Of a stretch of DNA of 64,000 nt, positions 8,087 through 17,680 are shown in pieces (the stretch's first letter is position 1; every line of letters begins with the position of its first letter). The translations under genes were made by a program, and so were the position numbers. Where the stretch lies: the NCBI GenBank assembly GCA_947646415.1, contig CANSGN010000002.1, forward strand, positions 62,001 through 126,000. Direction: 5' to 3'. The notes under the pieces are model-generated. The model was given only the letters and a program-made list of their open reading frames with translations, did no database searches and was not told the DNA's origin. This stretch comes from an uncultured Clostridia bacterium. GTDB lineage: Bacteria > Bacillota > Clostridia > Christensenellales > UBA3700.

Positions 8087-9727
8087 ATGACAAAGGCTTT
8101 TTTACCGCTTTTAGCAAATAACTTTAAAATAATGTTTGGGCTTAGCAAAGATTTTAAACAAAGGCGTAGAGACATTGCAGTTTATGTTGCGCTTAGTGTG
8201 CTTATGTTGCCTATTTTGATTATTGCTTGCATAGCGGCGTACTACTTTTCAAGAAATATGACTATGGACATGGTCGCAAGTGCAATAGCATCTATTATGT
8301 TTTTAAGTGAAATAATAGTGATGTTTTTTGCTGTAATGTCATCCATTTCGGTATTGTTTTTCGCAAAGGATACAGAGCTATTAATGGCGTTGCCCGTAAC
8401 GGGATTGGATATATTTTTGTCCAAGCTTACAACAGTATATTTGTTGCATTTGGGACTTGCTCTACTTATCCAACTACCTGTTGTACTTGTAATGGGTATT
8501 GGGGCTGCTATCAAAAGTGCGGGATTTTATATTTTAGGAATACTTGGTAGTATATTAACCCCTTTTATACCGCTGTTTATCATTAGTATAATCGCTGTTC
8601 CATTGGGATACGTAATAAGTTATTTTAAACGCAACAATATTATAGGAACGATAATTGTATTGTTTCTGTTCGGTGGCTTTTTTGCGGGATATTATTATTT
8701 GATTTTTGCAATGCAAAATACGGCACAAGGTGGCAGCCTTAATATGGAAAGCATACAAAGTGCTATGAAAATTATGTCGTATATAATTTATCCAAACACA
8801 TATCTTGCAAACAGTATGGTTACAAGCGGGCTAGAAGCGTTTAAAAATTTCGGTATTTTCTTTGCGATAATTGCGGGGCTTGCTGCTATTTCAATAACTA
8901 TTTCCGCATTTTTGTATAAGGGAAGTGCAAGAAGAGGTTTAGAAAGCGGTTCTAAAGGAAATGGCAAGGTAAAGGACAATCAAGTTCAATCTCCTGCGCA
9001 ATCGTTGGTGTTAAGAGATTTAAAAAGTTGCCTTGGGGAGACAAGCGGTGCTATAAACTATTTGATGGGGTTAGTTATCGTACCTATAGTAATGATAATG
9101 ATGAGTTTGATTTACGGAGGGGATAATCAACCGGGCGGTAGTGCCCCTGTGATTACTATTGCTGTAAGTCTTGCAATGGTTTTCGGCTGCGGTATGAACT
9201 ATTTTGCCATTGTCGCATTTTCACGCGAGGGCAGACAAATGGATGTACTTAAAATGTTGCCTGTTCCCGATAAAATGGTTGTCAATCAAAAAATCGCACT
9301 AGCAAGTTTATATACTTTGCTAATGACTTTGGTTTTAATTTTTAGTATGTTTATCGCTAAAGTGCATTATGTAATTGTAATTATGACTGTGCTTTCCGTG
9401 TTTATTGCGGGCAATGCGGTAAATGTAATTGTTATAAATTTTGATTTAAAATCGCCAAACTTTGTTTGGAATACAAATAAAGAGTTGTTTAAAAATAATT
9501 CTAAGTCTTTGGCATCCTTGGTGTTGGCATTGCCGCTTCTACTTGTTTCAGTCATAAGCGTAATTTGCTTTGGTGCGATTTGGCCTGATTTGTTTGGAGA
9601 CAATATAAGTCTTAACTATTTTATAAGTATGTTGCCGACTTTGGGTTGTTCTTTGTTATATGCTTTGTTTGCGGCAGTTTGTGTATATCCTAAAATGTTG
9701 CAAAAGTATGAATGTTTGGAGATTTAA
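8087..9727 (+). CDS. ABC transporter permease
   Basis: This 546-residue integral membrane protein partners the preceding ATPase. Hydrophobic segments show 10 to 12 likely membrane helices in two halves, separated by a hydrophilic stretch near residues 285-310. It resembles the large ABC-2-like permeases found as putative exporters in Firmicutes. The substrate is unknown. The ATG at 8087 follows GAAGGAG. The gene is translationally close to the ATPase and to ruvX, suggesting one transcript. Confidence 0.85.
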   Translation: MTKAFLPLLANNFKIMFGLSKDFKQRRRDIAVYVALSVLMLPILIIACIAAYYFSRNMTMDMVASAIASIMFLSEIIVMFFAVMSSISVLFFAKDTELLMALPVTGLDIFLSKLTTVYLLHLGLALLIQLPVVLVMGIGAAIKSAGFYILGILGSILTPFIPLFIISIIAVPLGYVISYFKRNNIIGTIIVLFLFGGFFAGYYYLIFAMQNTAQGGSLNMESIQSAMKIMSYIIYPNTYLANSMVTSGLEAFKNFGIFFAIIAGLAAISITISAFLYKGSARRGLESGSKGNGKVKDNQVQSPAQSLVLRDLKSCLGETSGAINYLMGLVIVPIVMIMMSLIYGGDNQPGGSAPVITIAVSLAMVFGCGMNYFAIVAFSREGRQMDVLKMLPVPDKMVVNQKIALASLYTLLMTLVLIFSMFIAKVHYVIVIMTVLSVFIAGNAVNVIVINFDLKSPNFVWNTNKELFKNNSKSLASLVLALPLLLVSVISVICFGAIWPDLFGDNISLNYFISMLPTLGCSLLYALFAAVCVYPKMLQKYECLEI

Positions 9728-9738
9728 TAGGAGATAAT

Positions 9739-10155
9739 ATGAATAGAGTAATGGCTTTGGATTTCGGAGATGCAAGGATAGGAATTGCTATGAGCGATAT
9801 TATGAAAATAATCGCAAATGGTTACGAGACCTACAAACGTGTTTCCGAAGAAAAAGATTTGCAATATATTGCAGGGCTTGTAAAACCCAATTCGGTGGAT
9901 GAGATTGTTTTTGGTCTTCCTATTAATATGGATGGTACGGAGGGAGACAGAGTTTTAAGGACAAGGGAATTTGCGGATAAATTGCAGCTATTAATCCCGA
10001 ATGTCAAAATTTCATTTCAGGACGAAAGACTTACTACCGTAACGGGCGAGAGAATGCTTATCGAAGCAGGTGTGCGAAGAGAAAAACGCAAAGGCGTAAT
10101 CGATAAAATTGCTGCAACCATTATTTTGCAACAGTACCTTGACTGCAAAAGATAA
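9739..10155 (+). CDS. ruvX: Putative pre-16S rRNA nuclease / Holliday junction resolvase-like YqgF
   Basis: This 138-residue RNase H-fold protein belongs to the YqgF/RuvX family, which matures the 5' end of 16S rRNA and was earlier proposed as a Holliday junction resolvase. Family features are MALDFGDARIGIAMSD at the N-terminus (catalytic Asp), FGLPINMDGTEG, FQDERLTT and DKIAATIILQQYL. The start at 9739 follows TAGGAGA. It sits 11 bases after the permease gene, probably in the same transcript. Confidence 0.93.
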   Translation: MNRVMALDFGDARIGIAMSDIMKIIANGYETYKRVSEEKDLQYIAGLVKPNSVDEIVFGLPINMDGTEGDRVLRTREFADKLQLLIPNVKISFQDERLTTVTGERMLIEAGVRREKRKGVIDKIAATIILQQYLDCKR

Positions 10156-10241
10156 ATGCTTTTATTTGAGTTAAATGTGCGGTGTTTAATATTTTGATTA
10201 CATAAAATGACAAAAACGGGTTATTATTTTTAAAAAAGGTA

Positions 10242-10270
10242 TTGACAATTTTTGGTAATTATAATAATAT
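10242..10270 (+). promoter_or_regulatory. Promoter of the DUF1292 gene
   Basis: TTGACA (10242-10247), 17 bases, then TAATAT (10265-10270). Transcription would start near 10277, 35 bases before the ATG. Confidence 0.6.
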
Positions 10271-10311
10271 TAAGGTATAGCATTGATTTAATAATGCAAG
10301 GGAGGCATATA

Positions 10312-10680
10312 ATGGCAGAAGTTATGGACGAAATGATGGAAGAGGAGTGCGATATTATCACTCTTGTGGATATGGATGGTAAAGATGTTGATTTTTATCA
10401 TGTAGCAACTATTGACTATAAAGATAAGTGGTATATATTTTTACAACCTGTTGAATTAATCGATGGTATTGCGGAAGACGAAGTGATTATTTATGAGTTA
10501 GGCGTGGACGAAGACGGAGATGATAAGTTTATCCCTATCGAGGACGAAAACTTGCTTAACGAAGTATTTAACGAGTATTTGAAAGAAGCCGAGGAAGAGG
10601 GATTTTGTGACTGCGACGGCGAGTGCGACGATGATTGTGACTGCGGTTGCAATGGTTGCAGACTTGGCGACGGCGACTGA
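10312..10680 (+). CDS. DUF1292 (YrzB-like) acidic protein with Cys-rich tail
   Basis: This 122-residue acidic protein matches the DUF1292/YrzB family: an N-terminal acidic stretch, then ITLVDMDGKDVDFYHVATI and YIFLQPVE, typical of the small beta-rich domain. In Firmicutes the family often lies beside ruvX, as here; its role is not known to me. The last 25 residues are unusual, with eight cysteines alternating with Asp and Gly (CDCDGECDDDCDCGCNGC), which could bind metal. The start at 10312 follows GGGAGG. Confidence 0.85.
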   Translation: MAEVMDEMMEEECDIITLVDMDGKDVDFYHVATIDYKDKWYIFLQPVELIDGIAEDEVIIYELGVDEDGDDKFIPIEDENLLNEVFNEYLKEAEEEGFCDCDGECDDDCDCGCNGCRLGDGD

Positions 10681-10747
10681 TTAAAAAACAAACTTTAGGC
10701 AAACTATCCCAAATAAGGAGTAGTTTGCGTTTTTTAAGGAGAAATTT

Positions 10748-11380
10748 ATGACTTTGGAAGAATTGAAGATGCAAGTACGCTCGGGAGAACTTTATTCCTG
10801 CGATAATGAGGAGTTGACACAAGACCAATTAAAATGCTTGCAACTTTTGCATAAGTACAACAAAACAAAGCCTTTGCAACAAAAGAAAAGAGAAAGACTG
10901 CTTAAAAAAATGTTTGCGGAAATTGGCGAAAACTGTTATATTGAACCGCCTTTTCATAGTAATTGGGGTGGCAGAAATGTACATTTCGGAAAAAATGTAT
11001 ACGGGAACTTTAATTTAACATTGGTGGATGATGCGGATATTTATGTTGGCGACAGTACTATGTTTGGGCCTAACGTTACCGTTTGCACTGCGGGACACCC
11101 CATAAATGCCGAGCTTAGGAAAAAAATTTATCAGTTCAATTTGCCAATACATATCGGAAAAAATGTTTGGATTGGGGCAAATGCCATAATTATGCCGGGT
11201 GTTAGCATAGGTGATAACTCGGTAGTAGGAGCAGGTGCTGTGGTTACAAAGGACATACCTGCAAATGTTGTTGCTTACGGTACTCCTTGCAAAGTGCAAC
11301 GAGAGATCGGCGAGCGTGACGATAAATTTTATTTTAAAGATATGGAAATATCTCCCGAGTTGCTTAAAAAAGATAAATAA
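10748..11380 (+). CDS. Sugar O-acetyltransferase, maltose/galactoside type (left-handed beta-helix)
   Basis: This 210-residue hexapeptide-repeat enzyme moves an acetyl group from acetyl-CoA to a sugar hydroxyl. It shows the Maa/LacA/NodL arrangement: an N-terminal Mac domain (GELYSCDNEELTQDQ), then the left-handed helix with MFGPNVTVCTAGHPI (catalytic His near 117), IGKNVWIGANAIIMPGVSIG and GAGAVVTKDIP. It is a bit longer than the usual 183-200 residues. The natural sugar is not known. AAGGAG precedes the start. Confidence 0.92.
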   Translation: MTLEELKMQVRSGELYSCDNEELTQDQLKCLQLLHKYNKTKPLQQKKRERLLKKMFAEIGENCYIEPPFHSNWGGRNVHFGKNVYGNFNLTLVDDADIYVGDSTMFGPNVTVCTAGHPINAELRKKIYQFNLPIHIGKNVWIGANAIIMPGVSIGDNSVVGAGAVVTKDIPANVVAYGTPCKVQREIGERDDKFYFKDMEISPELLKKDK

Positions 11381-11499
11381 TAAATATAGATAAAATTATT
11401 ATATATATTGCAAAATATTAGATTTTACATTGACATTTATAATAATGCGAGTATTTTAAAGCGCTAATATCATAATTATAAAAATTTTTGACCTATATA

Positions 11500-11528
11500 T
11501 TGACATACAATATAAAAAGTGATAAAAT
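11500..11528 (+). promoter_or_regulatory. Promoter of the 11554 membrane protein
   Basis: TTGACA (11500-11505), 17 bases, TAAAAT (11523-11528). The transcript would start about 20 bases before the start codon. Confidence 0.65.
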
Positions 11529-11553
11529 TATATTGTTATAATAGGAGGGGAAT

Positions 11554-12021
11554 ATGAAAAAAGATAACAATAAGACAAAAGATTTGTTTGAAGCGTTTTT
11601 GCCTGACCATGTTAAAGATGACCCAAATGAAAATTTAAAGAAAGAGAAAAAACTTTTCAGTATTATTTTTATTGTCGTATGCACACTTTTACTTGCCGCC
11701 AACTTAATTGCAATGATTATAAACTTCTGCTTTAGCGTTCAAGCCGGGGTTTCGTCTCTTTTTGTAGGGTTTATTAATTGTGCTATAAGTATATTTTTGT
11801 TGGGATTGTTAATTACTATGGCTCATAATATTTCTAAAATGACAAGGGCTACTTTGTTTATGTGTAGTAAACTTATGCGTGATGAAAAGAGATATATGGA
11901 AGAATTGAAAAAACAAAAAGAGCAAAGTGAAGATACTGTCGCAGACGAAAAAGACGGCGAAGTAAAATATAATGAAACTGAAGATGTTACAAATGTCGAT
12001 GCAGATATTATAATCGAATAA
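11554..12021 (+). CDS. Hypothetical membrane protein with two helices and an acidic coiled tail
   Basis: I do not recognise this 155-residue protein. It has a charged N-terminus (residues 1-33), two hydrophobic segments (about 35-58 and 66-92), then a charged tail with heptad-like spacing (RYMEELKKQKEQ) that may form a coiled coil and ends very acidic. Both ends are predicted cytoplasmic. AGGAGGGG precedes the ATG, and it has its own promoter and terminator, so it is a monocistronic unit. Confidence 0.7.
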   Translation: MKKDNNKTKDLFEAFLPDHVKDDPNENLKKEKKLFSIIFIVVCTLLLAANLIAMIINFCFSVQAGVSSLFVGFINCAISIFLLGLLITMAHNISKMTRATLFMCSKLMRDEKRYMEELKKQKEQSEDTVADEKDGEVKYNETEDVTNVDADIIIE

Positions 12022-12030
12022 TAAAAATAA

Positions 12031-12056
12031 ACCCGCTTTATAGCGGGTATTTTTAT
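12031..12056 (+). terminator. Terminator of the 11554 gene
   Basis: ACCCGCT and AGCGGGT pair around a short loop and are followed by a T-rich run. Confidence 0.8.
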
Positions 12057-12125
12057 TTTCAAATTAGTATTATTTGATTTAGTAGGGCTATTTTAATGAT
12101 ATATTTAATATAATATAAAATTTTG

Positions 12126-12154
12126 TATGAAAAAAGCCTGTTTGCACAGGCTTT
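12126..12154 (-). terminator. Terminator of the zinc-ribbon gene at 12168
   Basis: AAAGCCTG and CAGGCTTT form an 8-bp stem; on the minus strand it is followed by a T run. Confidence 0.75.
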
Positions 12155-12167
12155 AATCATTTTATTT

Positions 12168-12509
12168 TTATGCCACAGAACCGGCAAATGCCAAAGCGCC
12201 GCCAATAACAACTATGAAAACTATAATAGTAATTATAATTGAGATTGAGCTGATAATGATTCCTGCCAAAGCAAGACCTTTACCATTGCCACCTAATTCT
12301 GCTGCTTTTTTAAATCCGATAATAGAGCAAATCAAACCTACTAGTGCAAAGAAGAAAGAGAATATAAATCCAACTATAGCCATAGTGTTTGATTGATTGC
12401 TGTTACTGTTGCTAGCGTTGCTTAGAGCAGTTTTGTTTGCTACAACTCCGCAATATGGACAAATTGCTGCATTATCATTGATTTCTTTACCACAATTAGT
12501 GCAAAACAT
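12168..12509 (-). CDS. Zinc-ribbon DUF4190-type membrane protein A
   Basis: This 113-residue protein starts with a zinc ribbon, CTNCGKEI...AICPYCG (two CxxC pairs), then a Ser/Asn linker and two hydrophobic segments with the family motif GLICSIIGFKKAAE...GKGLALAGIIIS typical of DUF4190. It is probably anchored in the membrane with the ribbon in the cytoplasm. Function is unknown. A close paralogue lies at 12984. Both share an operator placed inside the promoter spacer, and a divergent HTH gene sits at 12632. AGGAGG precedes the start. Confidence 0.85.
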   Translation of the reverse strand: MFCTNCGKEINDNAAICPYCGVVANKTALSNASNSNSNQSNTMAIVGFIFSFFFALVGLICSIIGFKKAAELGGNGKGLALAGIIISSISIIITIIVFIVVIGGALAFAGSVA

Positions 12510-12539
12510 TTAATTATTCCTCCTAAATTTTATAAATTT

Positions 12540-12569
12540 ATTATACTCCCAATATATTGGGAAAGTCAA
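12540..12569 (-). promoter_or_regulatory. Promoter with operator O1 in the spacer (zinc-ribbon A)
   Basis: On the minus strand TTGACT (12564-12569), 18 bases, TATAAT (12540-12545). The spacer is filled by a perfect 16-bp palindrome, TCCCAATATATTGGGA (12547-12562). A repressor there would occlude RNA polymerase directly. Confidence 0.8.
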
Positions 12570-12576
12570 GTGGTTT

Positions 12577-12625
12577 TTCCAATTTATTGGGAATTTAAGT
12601 ATTTTTCCCAATATTGTGGTAATAT
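12577..12625 (+). promoter_or_regulatory. Operators O2 and O3 and extended -10 of the HTH gene
   Basis: O2 (12577-12592, TTCCAATTTATTGGGA) differs from O1 at 2 positions. O3 (12606-12621) has one perfect half-site, TCCCAATA, and a degenerate right half. The O3 end overlaps TGG-TAATAT (12617-12625), an extended -10 box. Only 6 bases lie between it and the ATG at 12632, so the HTH mRNA should be leaderless and autorepressed. Confidence 0.65.
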
Positions 12626-12631
12626 TTTAAT

Positions 12632-12838
12632 ATGAAAAGTATATTTGCAGAGCGCTTATTGGCGTTGCGATTAGAAAAAGGGATAGGGCAAATTCAGTTG
12701 GCAAAAGATTTAGATGTAGGCAAATCAATTATCAGTTGCTGGGAACTTGGTAAAAGTGAACCAACTTTATCAAAGTTGATAGTAATTGCACAGTATTTTG
12801 GGGTGTCTATAGATTATCTTGCGGGTTTGGAGGATTAA
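12632..12838 (+). CDS. Small Cro/CI-type HTH regulator
   Basis: This 68-residue protein is almost only a Cro/CI (XRE) helix-turn-helix domain. FAERLLALRLEKGIGQIQLAKDLDV is helices 1-2, then KSIISCWELGKSEPTLSKL is the recognition part, and IAQYFGVSIDYLAGLED is the usual closing segment. It probably binds the TCCCAATATATTGGGA palindromes at 12547, 12577, 12606 and 13495 and represses its own gene and both zinc-ribbon membrane proteins. No Shine-Dalgarno is visible. The inducing signal is unknown; the small size argues for a partner protein or for simple autoregulation. Confidence 0.9.
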   Translation: MKSIFAERLLALRLEKGIGQIQLAKDLDVGKSIISCWELGKSEPTLSKLIVIAQYFGVSIDYLAGLED

Positions 12839-12931
12839 AGCATAATTTGTTGCTTTTATGTCGCATTTTTTGCATATTACAGGATAAAATTACACAGTTC
12901 AATTTAGTATGATAAGTATTGTAAATAATAT

Positions 12932-12966
12932 AAAAAATCGGTGTCTTTTTTTGACACCGATTTTTA
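12932..12966. terminator. Bidirectional terminator
   Basis: AATCGGTGTC pairs with GACACCGATT, flanked by A and T runs on both sides. It can end the HTH transcript (plus) and the zinc-ribbon B transcript (minus). Confidence 0.85.
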
Positions 12967-12983
12967 GTTGTAGACTTTGAGAT

Positions 12984-13328
12984 TTAAAAAGCTTTCATGC
13001 CGGAAAATGCACCAATAAGAAAAACAACAAGACTGAAATAAATTGATAAAATAATAAAAATTATACCCGTAATAATAGAACTTATAATAATTCCCGCAAG
13101 GGCCATAGGTTTGCTGTTATCAGAGTATTCTCCTGCTTTTTTGTACCCGATGATTGAGCAAATAAGTCCTGCGATTGGCATAAAAAATGCCATAATCAAT
13201 CCTACTATAGCAAGCACATTGGTTTTTTGTTCGCAGCTATGGCAAATGGTGTTGTTTACTGCAACTCCGCAATTAGGGCAAACTATAGCTTTTTCGTTTA
13301 TTTCATTTCCGCAATATTTACAAAACAT
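12984..13328 (-). CDS. Zinc-ribbon DUF4190-type membrane protein B
   Basis: This 114-residue paralogue of the 12168 protein has the same plan: zinc ribbon CKYCGNEI...IVCPNCG, then a DUF4190-like pair of hydrophobic segments with GLICSIIGYKKAGEYSDNSKPMALAGIIIS. The linker is shorter and carries an extra CHSC. AAGGAG precedes the start. Its promoter with operator O4 lies 160-190 bases upstream, giving a leader of about 150 bases in which I see no clear structure. Function unknown. Confidence 0.85.
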   Translation of the reverse strand: MFCKYCGNEINEKAIVCPNCGVAVNNTICHSCEQKTNVLAIVGLIMAFFMPIAGLICSIIGYKKAGEYSDNSKPMALAGIIISSIITGIIFIILSIYFSLVVFLIGAFSGMKAF

Positions 13329-13487
13329 TTTGTTCTCCTTATAATTACCATTATTTTATCAATATTGTTGCAAATCGTGGATAAACACGTTTATCGCAAA
13401 GCATTAATCAAGTAGGCTAACTTTAATGCAAACTTATTAAATACAAGGATAAATTTAAGCTTAATGCTAATTTATTTTCGTAATTTT

Positions 13488-13516
13488 ATTATATTCCCAA
13501 AATATTGGGAAGTCAA
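13488..13516 (-). promoter_or_regulatory. Promoter with operator O4 in the spacer (zinc-ribbon B)
   Basis: On the minus strand TTGACT (13511-13516), 17 bases, TATAAT (13488-13493). TCCCAAAATATTGGGA (13495-13510), a palindrome with a single mismatch, fills the spacer exactly as O1 does at 12547. From 13517 to 13743 I see nothing definite. Confidence 0.8.
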
Positions 13517-13743
13517 CAGTTTTTGTGAAAAAGGCAAATTTTGTTGACTTTGGTCAATATATGCAAGTTTAATTTAAGAAAGATAATGACTAAATATCAA
13601 TTACCAAAAAATTACAATGAAAAATTTCGGTAAAATATTCTCTCGCATTTAATAGGAATATTTAGCTTTTTTGTCATAAAACCGATAGTTTTCGTGCCTT
13701 GCTAAAACTTATTAAATAAAAATCAAATAAATAATTAAAATAT

Positions 13744-13772
13744 TTGACTTAAAAAATTAATTATTGTACAAT
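13744..13772 (+). promoter_or_regulatory. Promoter of rpoB-rpoC
   Basis: TTGACT (13744-13749), 17 bases, TACAAT (13767-13772). The leader is about 68 bases. No rplJ/rplL genes precede rpoB here, so the polymerase genes appear to have their own promoter. Confidence 0.65.
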
Positions 13773-13846
13773 GGTAAAGTATTATAATGTCGGTGTATGC
13801 GCAAGTATTTCAGGCATTAAAAGTTTTTTAGGAAGGAGAGTGCAAT

Positions 13847-16800
13847 ATGTCAAATATTCACAAAGTTAAATATGGCAAGACAGAAAGGGTTTCTTTCAGC
13901 AACATAAAAGAGACCATCGATATACCATATTTTATCGCTTTGCAAAAGGACTCTTACAAAAATTTCTTGGAAAAAGGAATTGGCGAAGTTTTGCAAGATT
14001 TTTCGCCTGTTAAAGACCATGCGGGCAGAATGGAACTTCAATTTTTGGATTACTATTTGGATATGAATCCAAAGTATTCCGTAAAGGAGTGTAAAGATAG
14101 AGATACTACTTACGCAGTACCTTTGAAAGTTAAAGTTAGGTTAATTAAAAAGAATGCGGATGGCGAGCCTATAGCTATTGATAACGAAGTATTTATGGGC
14201 GAGTTCCCATTGATGACTGACAGCGGTTCATTCATTATCAACGGTGCGGAGCGTGTTATCGTTTCGCAGCTTGTAAGAAGCCCGGGCGTTTACACAACAG
14301 CACAAAAGGATAGGAACGGTATTGACCGTTTTGATACAACTGTTATCCCTAACAGAGGTGCTTGGCTTGAGTTTAAACAAGATTCAAACAATATTTTATA
14401 TGTTGTGGTTGACAGAAAAAGAAAATTGCCTGCAACTACATTTATAAGAGCTTTGGGATTTGGTACCGACGAGCAAATTTTTGAGTTGTTCGGCGACAAT
14501 CAAATGCTTAAAGATACAATCGAAAAGGATATCGCACGCAATGTAGACGATGCAAAAATCGAACTTTTCAAAAAGTTGAAGAGTGGCGAAGTTCCTACTA
14601 TTGACGGCGTTACCGAATTGATTAACAATATGTTTTTTGACAGCAAGAGGTATGATACTCAAAGAGTCGGAAGATATAAATTCAATAAAAAATTATCCAT
14701 TGCAACTCGTATTGCAAATCAAACTGCTGCAAGCGATATCGTTAGCGAGGACGGCGAGATTTTTGTAACTAAAGGAGAAGTAATTTCCGAAGAAGTTGCA
14801 ATGAATATTCAAAATGCAGGTATTAACGAAGTGTTGCTATACAATGCAAACGGCGACGGCGGCGTTTTCAAAATGATTGGTAACAACACTGTTGATATCA
14901 ATGCGTTTGTAGATTGCAATGCTGAAGAGCTTGGCATAAATGAAAGAGTTTACTACCCTGTATTAAAGCAAATGATGCAAGACTACAGCGGGGAAGCTCT
15001 TATCAACGCTATTAAGGAAAATGCAAAGGAATTGGTTGTAAAACATATCACAATGGATGATATTATTGCAACTATGAATATCAACTTGGCTCACGCTTCC
15101 GGCTTTGGCGAAATCGATAATATCGACCACTTGGCAAACAGAAGAGTAAGAGCGGTAGGCGAGTTGTTGCAAAATCAAATGCGCGTAGGTTTGGTAAGAC
15201 TTGAAAAAGTTATCAAGGAAAGAATGAGCGTTACTCAAGACGACAATGAGCAAACAGCACAATCTTATATCAATATCAAACCTGTAACAAGTGTAATTAA
15301 AGAGTTTTTCTGTTCTTCACAGTTGTCGCAATTCATGGACCATCACAATCCAATCGCAGAGCTTACTCATAAAAGAAAGTTGTCTGCTTTGGGACCTGGT
15401 GGTTTGAACAGAGAGTGTGCCGGCTTTGAAGTTCGTGACGTACACCACTCTCACTATGGTAGAATGTGTCCTATCGAGACCCCAGAAGGTCAAAATATCG
15501 GACTTATTTCCTCACTTGCAACTTATGCAAAGGTTAACAAATACGGCTTTATCGAGGCACCTTATCGTAAGGTTGATAAAGTAAATGGTATAGTTACTGA
15601 AAATGTTGAGTATTTGCAAGCTGATGAAGAGGATAAATATGTTGTGGCACAAGCAAACGTGGAACTTAACGAGGATGGTAGCTTTAAAAACAAGCGTGTT
15701 ACTTGCCGTATCCGTGAAGATATCCGCGAAGTGGATGCAAGCAGAGTTGACTATATGGATGTTAGCCCTAAGCAGTTGGTTTCAGTTGCTGCATCACTTA
15801 TTCCGTTCCTTGAGAACGACGATACATCTCGTGCACTAATGGGCTCAAACATGCAACGTCAGGCAGTTCCTCTAATCAAAACAGAAGCTCCTATCATTGC
15901 AACAGGTATCGAACATAGAATCGCTTATGACAGCGGCGTATGTATTTTGTCTGAAATTGACGGTACAGTTACTTATGTAGACGGCGAAAAAGTTGTAATA
16001 ACCAATGACGATGGTGGCAGAAAAGAATACTATATGCGTAAGTTTGAAAGGTCAAACCAAGGTACTTGCATTAACCAAAGACCTATCGTTTCGTTGGGAC
16101 AAAAAGTAAATAAAGGCGAGATAATCGCAGACGGTCCTGCAACTTCACAAGGCGAACTTGCACTTGGTAAGAATATTCTTATCGGTTTCATGTCTTGGGA
16201 GGGTTATAACTACGAGGACGCAATACTTATCAGTGAAGATTTGGTAAAGGACGATGTATTTACATCCGTTCATATCGAGGAATACGAAATCGAGTCTCGT
16301 GACAGTAAGTTGGGTGCAGAGCAAATCACTCGCGATATTCCTAACTTGAGCGACGATATGATTAAAAACCTTGACGAGGATGGTATTATTCAAATCGGTA
16401 GCACAGTTTCAAGCGAAGACATCTTGGTTGGTAAAGTTACTCCTAAGGGAGAAACAGACCTTACACCAGAGGATAGATTGCTAAGAGCAATGTTCGGCGA
16501 AAAGGTAAGGGATGTAAGAGATACATCATTAAGATTGCCTCACGGACAAAAGGGTATCGTCGTTGACGTAAAAGTATTTACAAGAGCAAACAAGGACGAG
16601 CTTTCTCCTGGCGTAAATATGAAAGTTGTAGTTTACGTTGCTCAAAAACGTAAACTTGGCGTAGGCGATAAGATGGCAGGTCGTCACGGAAACAAGGGTG
16701 TTGTTTCAAGAGTACTTCCAAAAGAAGATATGCCATTTATGGAAGACGGTACACCACTTCAAATCGTGCTTAACCCATTGGGCGTGCCTTCACGTATGAA

Positions 16801-17668
16801 TATCGGACAGGTGCTTGAAGTTCACTTGGGATATGTTGCAAAAATGTTGAATTGGAAAGTAGAAACTCCTGTATTTGACGGTGCATCCGAGGATGATATC
16901 AAAAAACTATTCATCGAAAATAATTTGAGCCCTAGCGGTAAAATCAAGTTGTTTGACGGAAGAACAGGCGAAGCGTTTGAAAACCCTGTAACAGTAGGTT
17001 ACATGTACATGTTAAAACTTATCCACTTGGTTGACGATAAGATTCACGCAAGAGCTACAGGCTCATACTCACTTGTAACTCAACAACCACTTGGCGGTAA
17101 AGCTCAATTCGGTGGTCAAAGATTTGGTGAGATGGAAATTTGGGCATTGGAAGCTTACGGTGCATCACATATCTTGCAAGAGATTTTGACTGTTAAATCG
17201 GATGACGTAGAGGGACGTACAAATATTTACAACTCTATTGTTAAGGGCAATGCTATTTGCGAGCCTGGTATTCCAGAGGCATTCAAGGTGTTGGTAAGAG
17301 AGTTCCGCTCATTGTGCTTGGATGTTCGTACACTTAACGATAATGGCGACGAAATCAGTATCGATACTTATAGCTCTAAGGGCATGAATACTCCTTATGT
17401 TGAGCCAAAAGAGCTTAAAGAGATTGATATTGTGGGCGGCGGTAACAGTGAACTTGATATTTTCGGTATAGACAATGATAATTCTTACAATATGGATGAT
17501 TTCTCATTTGAAGATGACGATTTGTTAGGTTTCAGTATCAATGACAATCCTACAGGCGATGACGGTATCAACGCAGGGGAATTGTTTGATATTGCAAGTG
17601 AGTCAAATAACGATATAAATGCAGGCGATTTGTTTGACATCGGTATCGGTAATGACGATAAAGAGTAA
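13847..17668 (+). CDS. rpoB: RNA polymerase beta subunit
   Basis: This is the 1273-residue beta subunit of RNA polymerase. Conserved blocks are visible: the protrusion and lobe at the N-terminus, the rifampicin region [47 protein letters not shown], and near the C-terminus [13 protein letters not shown] and [18 protein letters not shown]. The normal C-terminus ends near residue 1168. After it comes an unusual tail of about 105 residues, very acidic, with two copies of INAG(E/D)LFDI (near 1240 and 1257). GGAGAG precedes the start. rpoC follows after 12 bases. Confidence 0.98.
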   Translation: MSNIHKVKYGKTERVSFSNIKETIDIPYFIALQKDSYKNFLEKGIGEVLQDFSPVKDHAGRMELQFLDYYLDMNPKYSVKECKDRDTTYAVPLKVKVRLIKKNADGEPIAIDNEVFMGEFPLMTDSGSFIINGAERVIVSQLVRSPGVYTTAQKDRNGIDRFDTTVIPNRGAWLEFKQDSNNILYVVVDRKRKLPATTFIRALGFGTDEQIFELFGDNQMLKDTIEKDIARNVDDAKIELFKKLKSGEVPTIDGVTELINNMFFDSKRYDTQRVGRYKFNKKLSIATRIANQTAASDIVSEDGEIFVTKGEVISEEVAMNIQNAGINEVLLYNANGDGGVFKMIGNNTVDINAFVDCNAEELGINERVYYPVLKQMMQDYSGEALINAIKENAKELVVKHITMDDIIATMNINLAHASGFGEIDNIDHLANRRVRAVGELLQNQMRVGLVRLEKVIKERMSVTQDDNEQTAQSYINIKPVTSVIKEFFCSSQLSQFMDHHNPIAELTHKRKLSALGPGGLNRECAGFEVRDVHHSHYGRMCPIETPEGQNIGLISSLATYAKVNKYGFIEAPYRKVDKVNGIVTENVEYLQADEEDKYVVAQANVELNEDGSFKNKRVTCRIREDIREVDASRVDYMDVSPKQLVSVAASLIPFLENDDTSRALMGSNMQRQAVPLIKTEAPIIATGIEHRIAYDSGVCILSEIDGTVTYVDGEKVVITNDDGGRKEYYMRKFERSNQGTCINQRPIVSLGQKVNKGEIIADGPATSQGELALGKNILIGFMSWEGYNYEDAILISEDLVKDDVFTSVHIEEYEIESRDSKLGAEQITRDIPNLSDDMIKNLDEDGIIQIGSTVSSEDILVGKVTPKGETDLTPEDRLLRAMFGEKVRDVRDTSLRLPHGQKGIVVDVKVFTRANKDELSPGVNMKVVVYVAQKRKLGVGDKMAGRHGNKGVVSRVLPKEDMPFMEDGTPLQIVLNPLGVPSRMNIGQVLEVHLGYVAKMLNWKVETPVFDGASEDDIKKLFIENNLSPSGKIKLFDGRTGEAFENPVTVGYMYMLKLIHLVDDKIHARATGSYSLVTQQPLGGKAQFGGQRFGEMEIWALEAYGASHILQEILTVKSDDVEGRTNIYNSIVKGNAICEPGIPEAFKVLVREFRSLCLDVRTLNDNGDEISIDTYSSKGMNTPYVEPKELKEIDIVGGGNSELDIFGIDNDNSYNMDDFSFEDDDLLGFSINDNPTGDDGINAGELFDIASESNNDINAGDLFDIGIGNDDKE

Positions 17669-17680
17669 CGGAGGTAGAAA

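Noticed and set aside
13111-13415. Plus-strand frames opposite the zinc-ribbon protein B gene
   Set aside because: They are shadows of the minus-strand gene; the minus strand has the zinc ribbon, a ribosome site and a clear promoter.
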